DNA of 64,000 nucleotides from Malaya genurostris (Eukaryota > Arthropoda > Insecta > Diptera > Culicidae): NCBI RefSeq assembly GCF_030247185.1, contig NC_080572.1, positions 189,319,800 through 189,383,799 on the forward strand, given 5' to 3'. The notes beneath the pieces are model-generated. The model made no database searches and was not told the origin of the DNA. It saw only the letters and a list, made by a program, of their open reading frames with translations. The translations under genes and the position numbers were made by a program. How positions within the stretch are numbered: position 1 is the first letter of the stretch; each line of letters begins with the position of its first letter. This document shows positions 23,412 to 36,000 of this stretch, piece after piece.

Positions 23412-24075
23412 TATACAACTTTGCTTCCGCCGTTTTCCGATAGGTGGCTGTACCGGCTGAGGCTGGTCAAAATACATCGATGATCATGCCTTTAAAGTGA
23501 GTGTGTGTGTGAGTGTGTGTTAGTGCCTAACGAATTGTCATCGCCTTTTCAGTGACAGTTGTTCTTGTTTTCGTATTATTCACGCACGAAAATGTCGGTT
23601 TATGTGCCCAATTCTCACCATTTGCCATCGAATGCCCTCAGGAACTTACGGTGATGGTCTGAGTAGAAGAACGTGTCGGGAGTGGTTTCAACGTTTTGAA
23701 AATGGTGATTTCGATGTCGAAGACAAACATGGTGGTGGAACAGAAAACAACCTTCAAAGATGAACAACTAGAAGCATTGCTTGATGAAGATTCGTGCCAA
23801 ACCCAAGTAGAGCTTGCCGAACCGTTGGGAGTGAGTCAGCAAGCCATTTTAAAACGTCTCAAGGTCCTGGGCATGGTTGGAAAAATGGATTGCTTCATGG
23901 ATAGCGTCAAAAGAGGACTCCTTTTTTCGAGCCGGGACCCGAAAATTGCCGGAAAGATGGGAGAAAGTTGTCGACGACGAGCGGCGGACAATACTTTGAA
24001 TAATACATCTGTAAGCACTTATTCGCAATAAAGCTTTTAATTTTGGAAAAAAACGGCGGAAGCAATGTTGTACAG
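23412..24075 (+). mobile_element. Internally deleted mariner (mauritiana-like)
   Basis: The ends share TACAAC(T/A)TTGCTTCCGCC in inverted orientation. Between them is the N-terminal third of a mariner transposase: TCREWFQRFENGDFDVED, then in another frame DEQLEALLDEDSCQTQ, VELAEPLGVSQQAIL. The far C-terminus follows in a third frame, 'cggaaagatgggagaaagtt' being the KxPxRWEKV block. The catalytic DD34D core is gone. It is a non-autonomous relic of mauritiana-type (Mos1-like) mariner. Confidence 0.8.
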
Positions 24076-24928
24076 ATACAAAGTGCAGAAGCAATTTTTT
24101 TCTCGAGCGGAAATTTAGAAGAGAACTGTCAGTTTATTTGACATATTTTTCTCGATTCATCTAGTAGTAGCTTCAACAATGGCGTTTTTTTAACAATGGC
24201 TATTTTCCTAAGATTGAAAGTAGAACCTTAATTCAGTCTTCATATAAGAAAAATTTAATGGATTTTGTTTGAATCAAGTGTAATTTTGATTACATTTGCA
24301 AAGAATTTTGAAATTTAGAACAAAGTCTTACTATTTTTTGCCCACAGTAGTGTAATACATTACAGAAGACATTATCCAGTCCAATTTTCTTGAGTTGTAA
24401 TTTTTCAAAATTCGTCTTTGATAGTAGCAACAAACAGATCCGATAGAATAGATGACTGAAATAGCGGGTGAGACACCACTTTTGATTGCTTGGGTGAGTG
24501 ACTGAATCTTAAGGTAAAAAAAAGTGCTTTTCAGAAACCTTCGGAGTTCAACTACTTCTTTTTCATAATCGTTTCCTGGCTATTCAAAGGTATAGTCAAA
24601 TTGGGTCACTTGACTATTTCAGATTAAGAAATAAGATGGCAAACTATTATTTATTGCAATTTTTTTTCATAGGAAGCACAAAGACAAAAATGAAACAGAG
24701 AAATCTAAGAGGATTTCGATATATTGAATGGTTTGAATTTTGAATTTTGAACTTCAATTTTTCTGAACAGAAAACAAAAAATAGACCTTTTTTATGTTAT
24801 CATGAGTACAAGAAAAAGGTAAAAAAATATTTTTCAGTTTTGACGATTGGAATATCCCGCTTCCCACAATAAGACTTTTCTTTTCCCACTCTGTCGGTTC
24901 ATTTAGACATTTATCCAATGAACCTAAT
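24076..24928. other. AT-rich stretch
   Basis: No gene or repeat boundary recognised. Confidence 0.4.
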
Positions 24929-25727
24929 AACACATGGGCTGAAAAGTTCCTGGCCTAACACATAGATGGCGCTAGTTTTATTGCAGTCACTTTTTTCAGT
25001 TAATACTAACCTTTAAAAGATAGCTGTTAACATTTCGTGATATTTTATTATTTAGTTTGTGAGTTATTGTGCTAAGAGTGACGGTACTTTTGTTATTTTC
25101 AGAGCAATGGATCAAAAACAATTTCGTCTTTTAATTTTTGCACTGCTTCTTGATGGGAAAAGCTACCGTTTAAGCAAAGCAATGGTTTGAAAAGTGTTAT
25201 GAAGACTCCGCTCCATAAGAAACAACAATAAAACGTTGGTTTGCTGACTTCAAACGTGGTCATAAAGATACCGATGATAAAGAACGCAGTGGACGTCCTA
25301 ATGAAGGGCTAACACCCTAACAGCCGCGTTTTCTCACTGTTGACAAAAAACGAGAACGCGTTGATGATTGTGAGCAGTGTTTGGCCATGTTTAAACGTAA
25401 CAAACCGGAATTTTTGCGCCTATATGTGACAATGTATGAAACATGGATTCATCACTTCACTTCGGAATCAAAACGAAGCGGATCCCAACGACTACTGGCT
25501 GTTCCCAGAGCTTAAAAAAATGTTCGCCGGTAAGAAATTTCGCACGATTGAAGAGGTTATTGCTGAATCTGAGGTCTATTTCGGGACAAAAGTGTTATTG
25601 AATTGTGAAAGCGACGCTGGAATGATTGCGTTGCTGTTGATGGAGATTACGTTGATGAATGAAGTTGATTTTGAACCAAAACAATTGTGTTCTCTTTGGT
25701 AGGTCCGTTACTTTTTGCCCATGCGTT
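24929..25727 (+). mobile_element. Internally deleted mariner (mellifera/irritans-like)
   Basis: The left end 'cacatgggctgaaaagttcc' and the inverse of the right end 'gcatgggcaaaaagtaacgg' match imperfectly. The transposase starts MDQKQFRLLIF at 25107 with an early stop. It then jumps to NKPEFLRLYVTM at about 25393. There the first catalytic residue is changed: the expected TMDETW reads TMYETW. A deletion leads to DYWLFPELKKMFAGKKF, the end of the protein. Second and third catalytic Asp are missing or displaced. Confidence 0.8.
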
Positions 25728-25984
25728 ATATGCAGCAGCCCTGAGTGCCATAATGCATTTCGTGCGAAAATCACATACACAATCATAAGAGGCGTAAGTA
25801 GTCACCTTCGCCATGGTATCAAGCCTACACAGAAAATAAAAATTACTGTTTGACTTCTTTTTACTTTATTTTGAGTGGTCATGCTCTATCGGAAATAATA
25901 CGCTTAAGATGGTTGAAATGGATCAAAAATAATGGTTTTGATGTTTTTCTAGTCAAAACCAAATGAGAGTGATATGAAATGTTT
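25728..25984. other. Short spacer between mariner relics
   Basis: No feature recognised. Confidence 0.3.
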
Positions 25985-26996
25985 CACAACAAACAATTTC
26001 TGACCGTTTGAAAGCTGTGGAAAAAGTCAAAAGGTGTGACAAATGGGTGCCAAATGAATTGAATGAAAGACAGATGGAAAACCGAAAAAACACTTGTGAA
26101 ATGTCACTGGCGATGAGAAATGGATTTATTTTAAGAACCTCAAACGGAAAAAAACATGGATTAATCCGGGACAACCGTCAACATCGGCTGCAAAACCAAA
26201 TCGATTTGTCAAGAAAGCAACCCAACTATCCAAAAGTTCCGATAAACGGAACTGATTTGGCTTAAGCACATTTCGAAGTTCACGAATAGAATTCTGAGCA
26301 GTTCGTTTTTAAGTATTTTCCATGTTTGAAAGTTCGCATGTCGCAACCAAACGTTATTCTAAGCTATACTTCCAGAATACATTGTTCAGCTTCTATGCGG
26401 CGAGAAAGTTCACTTTCTGTACTTTCGAGTTACCAAAAGTACAACGCGTACTCTTAAACAGCAAAAAAAAGTAAACGTTTCAAGTAATTGTTGAGCTTCT
26501 GGTTGCTTGGGAACGCTCTGTGTTTGGTGGAATCAGAAACGTCTGAAACCTGATGAAACTGTTAATACTAATCGCTAGAGACAACAAATGAATGATTCGA
26601 GTGCGCGAAAAACAAAAAAAGAATGGTGCAAAAGACAAGGTAAAGTAATTTTGTTACCCGACAATGTACTCAAAGCAAAATCGGTTCAGGATACAATCAA
26701 ACACAAATCTGGGAGATGCTACTCCATCCGTCGTAATCACCAGACTTAGCCCCTTTCGACTAGCACATGTTTTCAACGATAAAACACGCATTGGCTAAGC
26801 ATACTTCGATTCCTGTGAAGAAGTCGAAAATTGGATTGCTTTCAAAGACGAGCATTTTCGTTAGCGTGATATCCATAAATTGCCAGGTGATCAAGATCTG
26901 TAGAAACCGATGGTTTAATGTTTTGATTTTTTTATTGACCTATGCAAAAGTATTGTTTTGTCTTAACAAAATAACACTCACTTTATACCGGTGGAA
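25985..26996 (+). pseudogene. Mariner transposase relic, mauritiana-like
   Basis: Blocks of a Mos1-like transposase appear in order but in changing frames. They are WVPNELNERQMENRKNTCE (26047-26100), DEKWIYFKNLKRKK (26113-26155) with the first catalytic Asp, PGQPSTSAAKPNRF (26168-26210), SPDLAPFD near 26740-26762 with the last Asp, and HALAKHTSI and a decayed YEEVENWIA block near 26790-26840. The second catalytic block is scrambled. Many stops: an old, dead copy. No convincing TIRs. Confidence 0.75.
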
Positions 26997-28429
26997 CTGA
27001 TATATCATATATTTGAATAGATACTACTCTCTTTCAGTATATTTTTGCAAGTACATTATAGGAACTACTTAGAGAAGACATTACGATTCGGCGCAATATA
27101 AAAAAGTGTTAACTTTAACAATTTGAACTGCTCTCCACTGACGAATCGAAGACGAAACGAAAAAAAAAAACAGTTGTCAAAGCAGTCAAAAATCCAAAAT
27201 CAACTACCGAAACTTTTAACCAGATTGAGGAAGTCGACTCGTGTTAGGGCGGTGAAAATCTGCACATTGGTGTCTTGATGTTACAGCACAGCGAAGTTTT
27301 AGGTAGACGAGTGGAAAGAAATTCCAGCATAAGTTGCTGTGCCAACCAGAAGTAAGAAAAACTGCCTTGAATGTAATAAAAGTACCCGAAAGATTGGATA
27401 ATGGAGAAATCGAAAGCCAGAGACCAAAATCAGGATGTCGAATTGAGTGGTCAGCTATTTGAAGCGTAACAAAAACCTCTTCTCCTAAGTTTTTAGCAAT
27501 CTATTTGGGAGTACCTTCCATAACCGTGCATCGAGCTGTAAAAACGCCCTAAAACGTGACGATATACTAAACAATCCGAGTTTGACTACTGTCACCTACT
27601 CGGCTATTCGCCGCGATCGTCCTACTACGTTACGAAACCAAAACAAAGTTCTCCTGCCGATTATAGACAAATTTCAACTACAACAATTTTAACACTTCTC
27701 ACTCGATTTCCCGATGTGTAGAAGACTACTTTGTGTAGTTTAAATCACACGTGAATTCAATCGGAATGAATCAAAAATAAACTTTTCATTTTAACCAACA
27801 GCAAAACGAAAAATTTTCTGTGTAGTGAATCTAGCACCCAACATAGAATTGATCGCAGTGACATCTGCAGGAATTCGTCACGCCGAATGAGCAAACTCTA
27901 CACACAGTTTATATACGAGCCCGTATATCTGTTTTCTGCGGCCAATTTTCGGTCGTAACACTCTTAGTAAAAAAAGAAGTTTGCCAAAACCGGTACCTAT
28001 TATTGTTTAGTATAAATTGCCATGACAAAGAAATCGATTAGTTTTGGTCAACAGGCCGAATTTATTTGAAGATAAATCGTAAGCCGTATAATTTTAAATT
28101 TTATTGCCGAATTAGTGAAGTGAAAGCAATGTTCTTGGAATCGCTTATTGAAATACACGAATCCTAGAGTATGACAAAAGATCGTACACGATAAATTCTT
28201 TTCAAAAATTCATAACTCATTGAACCATTTAGATTTTATCCTATAAGTGCCATAAAAAAGCACGTTTGAAAAATTAACGCTTCCTACGATTTCAGTTTAT
28301 GTCAAATGTTAAGTAGTCGAACCATATAGTTTAGAATTTTGAATAAGCCACTTGTTAGTTGTTTTCGTTCACTGTTTTCAGAAGAAAACATTTTTAAACT
28401 ACTTATGAAATTTGCTCATTTTTAATCAC
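26997..28429. other. Noncoding stretch, weak relics only
   Basis: A family F-like fragment lies near 27125-27160. Between 27200 and 27620 scattered bits ('taaaaacgccctaaaacgtg') recall a transposase or LINE but no motif is firm. Nothing else is recognised. Confidence 0.35.
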
Positions 28430-29468
28430 CTTGAACCGTATGCCCCGGAACACACGCCCGCACACCACCCCATAGCCTACGTGAGCCTTCCTATCGACTA
28501 ACTACTAACAAAAAAAGTAACAAAAAAAATCGTACCTAACTTTTTGGAAACTGATTGCCAAACAAATGTTTCTACTGCGACTGTTTCTCGCCTTGATTTT
28601 CTAACTGTTAATAAGGAAAAAATATCAGTCTGTTGCGTTCGTATGTATATTATATATATTATATTGTAGTCACTATCCTCTCTCGGAACAGCGGCATCCC
28701 TTTCAACTCCTCTATGTACATACACCGGTAGTAATGCGTATCCTTACGTACCGATTATGCCGCGAACCGCGACAAACGCACGGTCGATTTTAAAAGCAAA
28801 CACAAAAAAAACTGAGCTAATCCTAAACAACTACAAGCCACCGAATAGTCTTCTCGTACACTAAAAAACAAAAACTGTCGTATGACGGTATTGGTGATGC
28901 CGGCAAATCTCCCTCACAGGTACCGTTGCACTAATCTTCTATATTTACAGGGCTGGTACCGGAAATTTACCAACACACACGCACACACCGCAGTACCGCA
29001 GTTCACTTGATTTCCTCTATCTTCTTCTGTCTCTCACTCTCTCCCTCTGCCATCAGACGTTAAATTTTCGATTTTGTTTTTCAAGTTTCAAGAAAAATGA
29101 CAAACTTCAGTAGGATTACGATTTTCTGATTTCATCACCATATAACTAGTAAATTTTAAGAACACTTAACAATATTTCTCATGCCTTTTCTAACTGATTT
29201 GCTTCGGCTTGACAATAGTAGTAAAAAATAAATATATAAATTTATGCTTCTCTTAACCGGTAGATGTGTGTATGTGTCCGTGTGGTGGTACCTTACAAAG
29301 TAGTATTCACAGTTGTTTATGTTCTTAAATCTTACGCGCAACAAGGATTATTTGCTTTGCAAAGGTTCGGGCTAATCGATTTCACTCGGACTTCCGAGTC
29401 TAGCCGATTACTCGAATCACACTGTCCAGCCGTTGGGTTGCAGGTGGCCCCGGACCCATCACCTGGAG
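28430..29468 (-). other. Probable 3' UTR of Blimp-1
   Basis: This is unique sequence directly after the Blimp-1 stop codon with no repeat family in it. On the minus strand an ATTAAA at 28426-28421 could serve as a polyadenylation signal; AATAAA-type signals also occur near 28.1 kb. The true end cannot be decided from sequence. Confidence 0.4.
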
Positions 29469-30007
29469 CTACGTACACTCAATGATCATCGGTTGACTGG
29501 ATTCGATCACACTGGGTCGGCTGGTCGGTTCGGAACCTGTATTAGGGTTGGTGGTTGTGGTGGTGGTGGTGGCTACGGAGCTGCTGCTAGCGGAAACAGA
29601 CTGGCTGTGGTGCAGCACTTGTTGCGGTGGTGGAGGTGGCGGTGGTCCATGGGAACCACTCAGATAGGTAAATTGAGCTCCACCACCGGCGTTGATGATG
29701 TTGCCGTTCAAATGGCTAGGGTTGTTGTTGTTGTTGATGGGGGTGTTATTGCTACTGCTGCTGACGGTAGATGAATGTTGGATTTTACCAACTTTCTGGA
29801 TGATCGCATCCGTTCCAGGGTGACCGGAGAACATATGTCCCGGGTGGATTGGCGGTTGTCCCGGATGGGACGGCGGTGGTAAACCATGTAGAGTAGGGGA
29901 AACATGGCCGACCACGTGCCGTAGCTGGGGTGATCCTATTGTCGTCGGGTGATTCATTTGCTGCAAGTCGTAATACTCTCGAGGTTCACTATCCGGTTGA
30001 TCTTTGT
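29469..30007 (-). CDS. Blimp-1: Blimp-1 coding exon 4 (C-terminal tail)
   Basis: Starts after TTTGCATTACAG at 30008 and completes the split codon (G|AC, Asp853). 178 further codons to TAG at 29471-29469. The tail has runs of Pro (PPPPPPP), Asn, Ser and Thr, and ends MIIECT. Insect Blimp-1 tails are poorly conserved, so this exon rests on splice sites and frame more than on homology. Confidence 0.85.
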
Positions 30008-33000
30008 CTGTAATGCAAACATACCCGTTAGACTTCAGTTCCCATATACGGGTTATCCAATGACTTACCCATACACTCGGAGGTAGCAGCAGCGGCCAGC
30101 GCCAGCTCCTCCTCCAGATTATTTGGCTTGCAGCTCGTCGTCTTCCAGTGCGTGCGGAGGCCAGATGCGCTGATATACTTCTTGTCACAACCCTGACATA
30201 CGTACGGTCGGTCGTTGGTGTGAAGCCTCTTGTGTAGCTTCAGATGTACAAACTGGGTGAATTTCTGTGGGCACAGATCACACGCGTACGGCTTCTGGCC
30301 ACTGTGGAGCCTCAAATGCGTCTTCAGATTGGATGTGGATGAGAATCGTTTCTTACAGATATCACATTGATGTGGTTTTTCGCCAGTGTGCACCAGATGG
30401 TGCTTCTGCAGATGGGCAAGCTGGGTGAACGATTTAGTACAGACGTTACACTTGAAGGGACGCTCGCCCGAATGTGTGCGAAGATGTACCTTCAGGTTTG
30501 ACAACTGACCGAACGTTTTACTGCAGACGTTACATTCGTAGTGCATTTTGCCGTCCCGTTTCCTTAGCGGATACGGTAAACTCCGGTAACCACGGGATCC
30601 GGGACTACCGGGACTCATTGGGCTACCACTTCGCGAGTAGGATCCACCGTCCGGGCTTAGACTGCTGGGTGGCGAACATCGTCCGGGCGACATGTGCGTT
30701 AGAGGTGGCAAGGGTTGCATCAGCGGGTGACCTAACGGCAGTTGTCCCTTCGCCTGCAGCTGAACATAGCCACTAGGGGACGGGATCGTGTGCGTTGTCA
30801 GTCTCTCGTAGTGGCCACCGTTCAGGGGAGGCGAATACGTTGAGCTGGGGGTACTGTTGATTACCGTTCCACTCGGCGATGGGTAGCTGTAACCGTAGCT
30901 GTGTACGGCCGGATCGTACGGACCGGGAGAAGGAACCTGCTGCGGTCGATGTTCACTGCTGTATATGATCGTCGGTGACTGAGATTCGCGGTGATCGATA
31001 CTTATGAGCTTGGGTTCTGGTATCGGTTGATGAACGCTTTCTCCCGGTTCCATCGGAGTCTGTGAACTGGAATCCGGACTACAGGCGGTTCCGTATCGAT
31101 GTGATTTTTTGTATGAGTAGGCCATTTCAGTAGGTGAAGTTGGAGGGGGTGTAGCATTCGGTTGTCTCCTTAGGGGATCATCTACCGGGGTTCGGTTTCC
31201 GGTCAGTATCGTTTCTAGAATGCTGGAGCTTGGTGGAGTATAGCGAATAAAAGATGCAGCGGGGCTGGTTGTTTCCGGTTCATAGTATGCCTTGCTTAGT
31301 GGTACGATCGTTTCGGGAACCGCTTCCAGAACGATAACCGTACTTGTCGCGGTCTTAGTTTCCCGTGCCGCTACAGCTTCTTCCTCTTCGGCTATCTCCT
31401 CCTTCACGCCCGGCTGCTTAAAATTTTTGTTGTTCTTGAACTCATACTTCAATGGCATTTTCATTTTAACCTTTCGGTATTCATTCTTATCACAATTTTC
31501 CGTTTTCAGACTGGCTTCCTTCGGTTCTATTGCCTTTTTCGAACAATCCAACACATAATTGTGTTCACTTTCGCTGTCGCTGGAATCCTCTGGTGGAGTA
31601 AAACCATCCTCGTGGTACCCATTGCTGTGGTAGCCTTCATCTGATCTCACCGAGCCGTCATTTGGCGTTAGTTGATGCTCGTAGTGAGCTTCTTTTCCGT
31701 TTTGGGAAATGGGAGAATCAGCATCCGGTCCTTTTGCAGCTCGTAACGGTAGCGGACTTTGCTCTCGAATCACAATTCTTATTGGGGATCGATCGTGCAG
31801 TTCGGTTGTGGTCCTCGTTTCGCGCAGCACAGTCTGGTGCATCTGATGCTTGGAGGGAGGAACGACCACCGTCGGTTGCATTGTCGTTGACGTTGCAGCC
31901 GGTGGCGAAGGACTCGGCGTCGGAGCATTACGGATTGCCGGCAGATACAGACCCATGACGTGTTTCACGTGGTTGTAGGCCACCTCCGACGGAACCGGTG
32001 CTTTGGTAATCGTCGCATAAGTTTTCCTCAGCGTTTCCTCCCGACAGATCGAGTAGGTTGCCCGTTCCGGATCGATATCGTAACCGAGCCGTTTGGCAAA
32101 GTCCCGACAGTACCACACCATCAGTTCCTCATTGGGCATAATATCACGGATCGTGTAGAAGTAGATGTGCTCTTGGTGCTGACAGGCGACCAGATTCATC
32201 ACGGAGAAACTGTACGCCGATGCGACATATCGCATCCAGTTGGACTGCGCCGGATCTGACCCATCCAGGTAGTAGAAGTCACTGTCTTTGAATATCTGTT
32301 GGAAAGTGCGAATGAAATGCGAGAGAGATAATTAGTCAACACCGAACAGTAGTTTGCTTAGTTGGTGAAAGACCAGCTGCCGATCTAGACGATAGATACC
32401 TTAATATTCCCGTAGGAAACATGTCGTAGCTCTTGCACCTTTTAGTAGTTCCGAACGGATACAATATTTACAATATTTGGAAGTAGTTGGAGTGGTTGAG
32501 TTCAGAGGGAAGTTATATGGAAGAAAGAAGAGAAATACATAACAATGATTAGTAAAAGCGATACCAATTCCGCAGACCGTCGAAAACATAAAATATCGAG
32601 AAGGATTAGTTTGGATTATTATTCGTATCGTTAAAGGATCCCGTAAAGCAATTATTGATATCGCGTTTCATTTCGAAATAGACACGACAGAAGCGACCAT
32701 GACAAAGACATTTTTTTTGTCGATTGGCGGCGTCTCGCGGAGTAAGGGTAGCCGGCAATGGTTGGCTGGTCGACGAGGTCATATTATGACACAATTAAAT
32801 TCAACCCTACAGTAATGCGAACAGACAACCGAGACCTCCTTGCATGGGGGGGTTGGACGTTTATCTTTTTCCGCAACAAAGAAATTATACATCCAATGAA
32901 AACAAAGACTATCCGACGGGTAAGCGCCTCCACCACCATCGACTTAATGGCAGAGAAAATAATATCATAGTGGGTGTAAAACTCCTCCCACCGAAAGGAC

Positions 33001-36000
33001 TCAGCCGTCAGCGATGCATTTTTATTGTTGTCCATTGTGAAACGAGAAAAAAGCGGTAGTCGTTTTGTTGATATAAACTAGTGAATGGATGATATCCGGC
33101 ACCGATGGTGCAGATTTTCTGAGGCAGCCGACTGATTGATTGATTCACATTTTTGTTTTGTCTGGTGCAATTATTTTGAATGGTTTTGTATATAATGTGA
33201 TAATTTTATTGTGTAGAAAGAGGTACGGGTCTTTGTGAATTTTTGGTGTGTTCTTTATTATCGCAAGGGCGTATCAAAATTTGCGCCCGGGACAAAATGT
33301 GACTTGCAGCTCTAGCTTTGGTTCAGAGAGCAAAAAAAATCGGTTTGATTAACTACAAAAAAGCTGGTCCTTAGGATTGCTTTGTCACCCCCAAAAAACG
33401 TTGCACCCCTCTTCGATACGTCACTCAAATCGGATGAAAAAAACTAGAAGGAAGTTATGTTAGGGACCATTCTATTGTAGTATCGTTGTAGAGTGATAAG
33501 CCTTAATCAGTAAATTGAGCTATATTTCGATTCAAATTAGAAACAAAACAATCGTTAGGCGATTATATGCTACTCGTTGGCTTCTTCAGCATTTTAAATA
33601 TGAACTTTTATGTAGAATTACTAATCAGATATAGGAAGACGTAGATGATCGATGAATGATTTTTAAAAACTTTCTCTTTCAATCAATTAAATTGTCACAA
33701 TCAATTATACATTATATTATATTATAATTATATTAATTATATATTTTTGCGTGTGCTTCTGTGGCTCAGTCATTCAACGAGGTGCTTTGTAATCTAATGT
33801 TTCTCGGTTCAAGTCGCGCGCTGTTGCTATCGATATTTTGTTTTCATTCGATTTCAAACCATGTAATATTCCAATCACACAATTTTACATGTTCTTTAAT
33901 ATAAGTTTGTGTGAAATTCGACGCTCCAGTTATGTGCATCTTATGAGACGTAAAATCACATGATTTTTTTCGAACTGTGTCCGTCTAACTAAGTAGAACG
34001 GGTTCATATTCCCGGGTTCAAAAATTCCACAGTATCACTTTTATTCGTGTCAGGGCTTTCTACTCCGTCGACAGTATTTTGCTCACATTTGATTGCGCAG
34101 TAATAATTTTCACGACCGATTTCATATAAAATTTTTTTGGTGTGTATAATCTATACACATCTAGAAAAATCGTGTGAATTTATATCTTCTGATACCGCAT
34201 ATGTACGAGTGTAAAAATTAACTCTGACATATTTTTGGGTGCTGAAACATGAAAATTGGAAGATGAAGTATGTTTGACACATACTTAAAAAATGTCATTT
34301 TACGATTTGTGTTGTAATAAATTGTAATAAGCGTCACCAGTACACACAAAAAAATTGAATTTTACGGGTGACTTAATCCCTCATACGATGTAATTCATAA
34401 AGACCTAATTCGTCAAATGACGGAAAATTTTATTTGTAATGACTTAATGTTAGATGAGCTTGAATTTTACTGGTTTCGACTGTAACTTGCGTTCGACTAG
34501 CAGGTGCGACTGTATGAATTTAAATGAACCTTTTAGCGGTCAAGCAGATGCATGCTTCTGTGGCTCAGTCGATTATCAGACGGACTTGCGATCCAATGAT
34601 TCTCGGTTCAAGTCGCGGTGGGTTGCTACAAAATTCTTTTTTTTTTATTTCAATGAATTTCATATCATGGAGTTTTAGACATAATATTAAATGTTCATCC
34701 ACGTAAATTTGCGTGAATTGCGACGCTCCATTTATGTGCATCTAATAAGATGTAAAAATTTTTAAGTGTGTAGTTGGGAATTGTATCGTTTGGAGAATTC
34801 TGTCACCTGTAAAATTCATAAATTTTTTCTGTGTTGTAATCGCAAACTGATAAGTATAATTCTAAACACTTAGAACAAATCGTGTAAATTCTCATTTCTA
34901 TAGATGCATACAAATGAAGTGTCGCAATTCACTTTAATTTACCATTCAAAGCATGTGAAAAGGAATCACATCGTTAACTTCACAGTTAATTTGGCTGAAG
35001 TTGACACCGAAACAGACACAATTTTCTTACATGTTAATAGATGTAATATTCTCTCATCATCCAAGCAATTACGGTATAGTTGAATTTACGTCAAGTGTCA
35101 GTTTAATTTTTCTCAGAGTGTATACAAACTAAGAAAAATTTACAGCTTTATAGATGCACATAAAAGGAGCGTCGCGATTCACTTACATTCACAATTCAAA
35201 GCATGTAAAGATAAGTCATATCAGTAACTTCACAGTTACTTTAGCTGAAACTTACATTGATATAGACGCAAAAATATTATGTCGTCACCGAAGAAATTAC
35301 GGCATGCTTGAATTCAAGTCAAGCGTAAATTTCATGTTTCTAAGAGTGTACCATTTCGAAAAAAAAAACTTTTAATTTACGTCTTTTTAGATGCACATAA
35401 ATGGAGCGTCGCAGTTCAAGCAAATTTACATGAAAGAACATTGAATATTGTGTCTAAAATTCCAAGACGTGAAATTCATTGAAATAAAAAAAAATGAATT
35501 CAGATAGCGACTTGAACCGAGAAACATTGGATCGCAAAGTACGTCTGTTAATCGACTGAGCCACAGTAGCACACATCTGCTTGGTTGATAAAAGGTGCAT
35601 TTAAATGCATACAGTCTCACCCGCTAGCCGAAACCAGTAAAATTCAAGCTAGGTTAACATTAAGTAAATTCATCTGAAATTTTCCGTCATTATGAGGGAT
35701 TAAGTCACCTGTAAAATTAATTTTTTTTTGTGTGTAGTTTATACTTGAGGACCAAACTATTTCTCGTAGACTATACCGATTCTGCTTTTCCGGTTTTAGA
35801 TGTCGTCAAATAACAATGGGAAGGAACTCACTTCGATATCTCAGAAATGATTGAAACATTTTTCACACAATTTCGTTTGATGCCGAACCTAACCTTACTT
35901 ACTTTCAACATAATTGAACTAAAAATCGAGTCAGTTTTGAACCTGATGCTTATATCGAATTTTCTTACACCCTCGTTGCTTAGTGCGAACTCAACACACT

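Larger units (their letters stand above)
34342..35735. mobile_element. Foldback element with tRNA-like modules in both arms (family D)
   Basis: The outer ends are inverted: ACACACAAAAAAATT then GGGTGACTTAATCCCTCAT at the left, and the inverse at the right. Arms run about 34342-34770 and 35363-35735. Each arm holds a tRNA-like module (34554-34628 plus; 35506-35571 minus). Between the arms are two head-to-tail copies of a unit of about 235 bp (34865-35115 and 35125-35350), both with 'atagatgcacataaa..gagcgtcgc' and 'cagttactttagctga'-like blocks. No transposase. It lies inside Blimp-1 intron 2. Confidence 0.75.

Noticed and set aside
29433..29774. Gly/Trp-rich plus frame over the Blimp-1 tail
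   Set aside because: It is the antisense shadow of the poly-Pro, poly-Thr and poly-Asn codons of Blimp-1 exon 4.
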